Under the pieces are notes generated by a model, which saw nothing but the letters and a program-made list of their open reading frames with translations, did not search any database and was not told where the DNA came from. This document shows, one piece after another, positions 6,345 to 9,371 of a stretch of DNA of 9,371 nucleotides. Both the position numbers and the translations under genes were made by a program. The DNA comes from an uncultured Neisseriaceae bacterium (GTDB taxonomy: Bacteria; Pseudomonadota; Gammaproteobacteria; Burkholderiales; UBA11063). Positions within the stretch are counted from its first letter, which is position 1. The number at the start of each line of letters is the position of its first letter. The DNA is taken from positions 1-9,371 of the forward strand of contig CALFYC010000085.1 of NCBI GenBank assembly GCA_937952895.1, in the 5' to 3' direction.

Positions 6345-8384
6345 TTAGATGTCGTATGCCAACACTAATGATTGATTTACTTCGCGTAATTCAAACGCTG
6401 GTACAACTACATATGGAATACGAACTCTACCTTTGCCATTAACTACGGATTGTAATATTACTTGTGCACTGTATTTCAAGATTGCACCAGCATCAACAGA
6501 TTTCAAGAACTCTGCATCTACGATTGTTTGCATAGCAGCCAATTGTACTGGTCCTAAACCTTTGCCCAAGAATGGGTTGATTCTAACTCTGATACGATTT
6601 GTAACGTCCGCAATAGTAATTGAAGTACTGATGTAATCATAATCTGAGTATGGGCCAGTTGGTAATTCACCAGATGCACAAACTACTTTGTCATCTTGGT
6701 TCATAAACGCAACATAACCAGCACCAGCGATTTGATTTACTTTTGTTTTCTTCAAGTCAAATGGTAAGCTTACGCCTTCAATAGTTCTGTTTGTTGTTGA
6801 ATCACCAGGCAATACATTTGTTAATGCACCCAAGTAGATTGCAGCAGCATTAACACTACGAGCTGTCAATCCTAAGATTGGAGAACGTGGAGTAGCAACA
6901 ACAGCTGAAACAACTGATAAGAATTTACCCAAGTCAATTGGGGCACCACCAGTGTCATACTGGATTTCGCCATCTACATATCCTGTATCTGTACGATAGA
7001 AGCCAGGCACTTGAGTTGTAGTTCCAGCCATGAAACGATTACCTAGTAAACCAGTACCGTTTGCTGTGATTGCACCTTCAATGTCTTTTGTTGGCAATGT
7101 ACCCAACCATGCATTTACAGCAGCAGTTGTGGAAGCGATTGGCAACGATGTTCCGATAGCACCGAAAACAATTTTATCATTTACAGCTAGGTCATCTAAG
7201 AACATGCCAAAGCGATGTGTAAAGTTAACTTCACTGAAACGTTGAGAAACAATTGGTTGACCATTGTCATCTAAATCAGCATCAGCAAGAACTGTTGTTG
7301 TGTTCAGTGTTGCATTGTGCGTAGAGTCTGTTACTAGACCACTGTAAGCATAAACAAGTTTGGATGTGCTCCATGTCCATGCAAACTCACCATTAACTTC
7401 TGTGCGAAGTACATAATCAAGTTTGTCACTAGCAACTGAGCCATCAGCAATGTTAGCAGCATCGTTTAATGCTTCTGGAACAATTACGTGTGTAGCTGAA
7501 GTTGTTTCTAAGTCAACGAAAGCAGCATCTACAAGTTCGTATAATTTTTGGTATGAACAACCAACGTTATTAGCACCTGCTCTGTAAGCAGCACCTACAA
7601 CTGTAGTTGGACGACTAAATACAACTTCGATAGTTGCAAGGTTAGCTGGAGCTGTAACAAATACAACTTCATCTGCACCAGCAGTACCAGTACCAATACT
7701 TAATGAATAGTCTGTTGTAACTGTTTTTAATACGCCGTTAACTTTTACAGATGTAATCAAAGTGCCAACGTTTGTTGCGCCAGGCAAATCGAAATCTACG
7801 TCAGTACCATCACCAGCGAATGAACTTGTTGTGTCATTTTTTAATCCAGCCAATGCAAGTTCTAATGCAACAGGTGCGCTAGGTGTTCCAATACGGCCAG
7901 TAAATGTATTGTTGAAACCAACAACAACAAACTTGCCAAGGTCTACTTCTGAACCAGGAACGTTTGAGTAAACAATTTTAGCTCCTTCGAAAATAATCAA
8001 ACATGCTTCACCAGCATTGTTAGTCTGTGGACCAACGTAGATCGAATATTTTGTACCAAGACCAATTGCTTCTTCAACAGTGGTAATTTCTGACAATGCA
8101 CCAAACAATCCAGTGATTGAAGCTGCTACGCCACCAATACGGTAAACTGCAACGTTTTGTGCGCCACCTAATTTTAATTCATTTGCTGCTTTAATAAGCG
8201 GAGAACTAGCACCAAAAAGTGCAGCCGCTTTATTAAAATCGTCAATGATAAATGGTGTATTGCTTTTACCAGAAAGTGCAGTAGCAATTACAAGCGCGAC
8301 AGGGCCAGTAATAGCTGGACTTGCAGCCAAATTACCATCCAAAAGCTCTAAGTTAATAGATGCCAAGTTATCATACTTAGCCAT
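6345..8384 (-). CDS. Contractile tail sheath protein (gp18-like)
   Basis: This protein polymerises around the inner tail tube and contracts to drive it through the host envelope. It has 679 residues, close to the 659 of T4 gp18. Seen: an N-terminal region with the sheath-like pattern ITGPVALVIATALSG (25-39), a nucleotide-fold-like stretch, and FNKAAALFG (50-58). The C-terminal domain runs from about 490, with ATPRSPILGLTARS (497-510), then ADVTNRIRVRINPFLGKG (592-609) and AMQTIVDAEFLKSV (617-630). It ends in the beta strands that, in known sheaths, form the mesh linking neighbouring subunits. Between about 187 and 262 lies a beta-rich segment that looks like an inserted domain (FAGDGTDVDFDLPG, DYSLSIGTG, VVFVTAPANLATIEVVF). 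The ATG is fixed by the strong AGGAG site. The tube gene follows 50 bases later, the usual sheath-tube order. Confidence 0.93.
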   Translation of the reverse strand: MAKYDNLASINLELLDGNLAASPAITGPVALVIATALSGKSNTPFIIDDFNKAAALFGASSPLIKAANELKLGGAQNVAVYRIGGVAASITGLFGALSEITTVEEAIGLGTKYSIYVGPQTNNAGEACLIIFEGAKIVYSNVPGSEVDLGKFVVVGFNNTFTGRIGTPSAPVALELALAGLKNDTTSSFAGDGTDVDFDLPGATNVGTLITSVKVNGVLKTVTTDYSLSIGTGTAGADEVVFVTAPANLATIEVVFSRPTTVVGAAYRAGANNVGCSYQKLYELVDAAFVDLETTSATHVIVPEALNDAANIADGSVASDKLDYVLRTEVNGEFAWTWSTSKLVYAYSGLVTDSTHNATLNTTTVLADADLDDNGQPIVSQRFSEVNFTHRFGMFLDDLAVNDKIVFGAIGTSLPIASTTAAVNAWLGTLPTKDIEGAITANGTGLLGNRFMAGTTTQVPGFYRTDTGYVDGEIQYDTGGAPIDLGKFLSVVSAVVATPRSPILGLTARSVNAAAIYLGALTNVLPGDSTTNRTIEGVSLPFDLKKTKVNQIAGAGYVAFMNQDDKVVCASGELPTGPYSDYDYISTSITIADVTNRIRVRINPFLGKGLGPVQLAAMQTIVDAEFLKSVDAGAILKYSAQVILQSVVNGKGRVRIPYVVVPAFELREVNQSLVLAYDI

Positions 8385-8392
8385 TAGTTATA

Positions 8393-8401
8393 TCTCCTAA
8401 T
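8393..8401 (-). promoter_or_regulatory. Strong ribosome binding site of the sheath gene
   Basis: On the minus strand this reads ATTAGGAGA, with AGGAG nine bases before the ATG at 8384. The same nine bases precede the tail tube gene, and no other gene in the window has a site as strong. This fits the high copy number of both proteins in the virion. Confidence 0.8.
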
Positions 8402-8416
8402 ATATTTTTTAGCACT

Positions 8417-9118
8417 TTATGTGCCTAATTGAGCGTCTATTCTAAACCCCTGAAGTAATATCTCAGGTAATTGCTCTAATGTTTCTCTTTTTACTGTTTT
8501 TACTTCATTTGTTCTAACAAAGAAACTAAGAGGTATTCCAACTAATTTCTTGTTTTCGTATTTTGTAGTAAAAATTGGTTCATGTCTACCATTCATTACA
8601 AAGACATCAACTGTTCTTCTGAGAAAGAAATATGCCGCCGACATTATGTTCTCAACTAGCATTGCGGTTAATCTTGCATTGCGTGATGTTGATGCCCAAC
8701 ATGTCATTGTTATCTCATTGTCATATAAATGTGAATAATGAATTGTAGTATCATTATTATTTATATCCTTACTCTCGCCTACATATCTTGGCTTGTACTG
8801 TTTAGTTCCACTAAATGGTGGATGGTCTTTGCCTAACGATGCAGGTGCTCTTTTTGTTAATTCAAAAGTAACTATATTGTTACTTGTGTTAAAAGAATTT
8901 GGATATTCTTCTGTAAAAACAAATTTATTATAATCTGTTGTTGCTGAAATATCCATATCTTTAATGACTAAATTGTTTGAACTAAACAAATCATATAAAA
9001 CATCAAACAAACTGTCAATTGTTATTAATGAATTATACTGATTTATTTCATCTAGTCTAGTATTTTGCTCTTTTACATCTCTTGCCAAAGAGCGAAGTAT
9101 ATGGTCATACGGGTCCAT
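8417..9118 (-). CDS. Probable tail terminator / neck protein of a contractile tail
   Basis: This 233-residue protein starts at ATG 9118, with a GAGG ribosome binding site six bases upstream. Residues 8-27 are charged and helix-prone. A beta-rich middle section follows, then a block around 132-160 (YDNEITMTCWAS, then R-N-A-R-L and a helix with E156) and FFVRTNEV near 199-206. From general knowledge, a yDN-x-I-x-f-x-cWa block followed by a helix with a conserved Glu is typical of structural proteins encoded just before the sheath in many myoviruses. Those proteins cap the tube and sheath at the head-proximal end. The position directly upstream of the sheath gene supports this role. The N-terminal helix and length exceed those of the smallest terminators, so a neck or head-tail connector protein is an alternative. 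The phage structural role is fairly sure; terminator specifically is an inference from position and motif. Confidence 0.55.
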   Translation of the reverse strand: MDPYDHILRSLARDVKEQNTRLDEINQYNSLITIDSLFDVLYDLFSSNNLVIKDMDISATTDYNKFVFTEEYPNSFNTSNNIVTFELTKRAPASLGKDHPPFSGTKQYKPRYVGESKDINNNDTTIHYSHLYDNEITMTCWASTSRNARLTAMLVENIMSAAYFFLRRTVDVFVMNGRHEPIFTTKYENKKLVGIPLSFFVRTNEVKTVKRETLEQLPEILLQGFRIDAQLGT

Positions 9119-9130
9119 GTTAAACCTCGA

Positions 9131-9371
9131 TTAAAGATGCAATGTTGTATTCAATTCTTTAAATACATCATTAGGATATAGTGTTCTAATGGTTTTATTC
9201 ATTACTTTATCTGTTAATTTATCTAATGGATGAATAATAAATGGAATAATACCTAATCCAGATAACATAGGAACTAATAAAATTGTTCTTGGATTTTTAC
9301 TAAATCTATTAACTAGAGATTTCGTTGTTTTTACTGTTAAAGCTACAGTTCCAGTTGGTAAAATCATACTG
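9131..9371 (-). CDS. Small membrane-protein-like gene with MTFP1/MTP18-like C-terminus, probably 5'-truncated by the window edge
   Basis: The frame is open to the right edge. A first ATG lies at 9367 (78 residues), but only four bases precede it, so the true start may be outside the window. Seen from that ATG: a basic stretch at residues 13-27, then a hydrophobic segment at about 29-46 ending in IIPFIIHPLDK (40-50), D53, and R-x-LYP (61-65). From memory, human MTFP1 (mitochondrial fission process 1, an inner-membrane protein) ends its last membrane segment with a very similar series: GLL-x-IP-x-IIHPID, a spaced D, then R-x-LYP. MTFP1 proteins are about 160 residues or longer, so if the match is real the N-terminal part is off-window or absent. 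The gene is co-directional with the tail genes and ends 12 bases before the tail terminator gene. A short hydrophobic protein could match by chance, so I assign no function. The ORF itself is well supported. Confidence 0.6.
   Translation of the reverse strand, partial: SMILPTGTVALTVKTTKSLVNRFSKNPRTILLVPMLSGLGIIPFIIHPLDKLTDKVMNKTIRTLYPNDVFKELNTTLHL

Noticed and set aside
8411..8424. Possible hairpin (GCAC, ATAAA, GTGC on the minus strand) at the stop of the tail-terminator gene
   Set aside because: The stem is only four base pairs plus a wobble, and no T-run follows on the minus strand; too weak to call a terminator.
2994..8738. Further plus-strand open frames opposite the giant, chaperone, sheath and terminator genes
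   Set aside because: Each is antisense to a well-supported gene with motif or neighbourhood evidence, and none has a convincing product; they are shadows.
1..9371. Stop-codon recoding, as found in some gut phages
   Set aside because: TAA and TGA both end genes at tight, sensible junctions, and no in-frame TAG or TGA occurs within the long genes; TAG is simply not used in this small set.

Overview
The window is a stretch of an AT-rich tailed-phage (or prophage) genome. It carries the tail module of a virus with a contractile, myovirus-type tail. Every supportable gene is on the minus strand, so the module reads from right (9371) to left (1). The evidence for a phage is a full-length contractile tail sheath protein followed directly by a tail tube protein. 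Both are embedded in tightly packed, co-directional genes with 4-base ATGA overlaps and strong AGGAG-type ribosome binding sites. Stops are TAA (six) and TGA (two), with no sign of a recoded stop. The host cannot be named; the binding sites and base composition would suit a low-GC bacterium.

Layout in transcription order. (1) 9371-9131 is the 3' part of a small membrane-protein-like gene, whose C-terminus strikingly recalls the mitochondrial fission process protein MTFP1/MTP18. (2) 9118-8417 is a probable tail terminator/neck protein. (3) 8384-6345 is the tail sheath, with an extra beta-rich domain inserted. (4) 6294-5683 is the tail tube, preceded by an intergenic hairpin and followed by a clear rho-independent terminator. 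(5) 5623-4952 and 4955-4350 are two further proteins that align with the tube protein without gaps over a 31-residue core and also share its N-terminal SG-x-D motif; they are probably tube-fold paralogues acting as tube initiator or minor tube rings. (6) 4353-3913 and 3911-3402 are two small proteins that look like paralogues of each other and sit where tail assembly chaperones usually sit. (7) 3400-1 is a very large open-ended protein (at least 1133 residues). It starts on TTG and lies where a tape measure or ejected virion protein is expected. It carries an apparently intact staphylococcal-nuclease-like (SNase) domain in its middle.

Working together: sheath and tube form the contractile sheath and inner tube, and the terminator caps the tube at the head end. 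The tube paralogues probably build the baseplate-proximal end of the tube. The chaperone pair would load onto the large tape-measure-like protein before the tube polymerises. The terminator after the tube gene and the two matching strong ribosome binding sites of sheath and tube are consistent with high output of these two components relative to the genes downstream.

The most unusual points are the nuclease domain inside the giant virion-type protein, the three tandem tube-like genes, the duplicated chaperone-like genes, and the MTFP1-like C-terminus at the right edge. No stretch over 300 bases lacks a gene; the longest non-coding gap is about 60 bases. I saw no tRNA, CRISPR array, insertion sequence or plus-strand gene. 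All family assignments rest on reading motifs by eye, without database searches.
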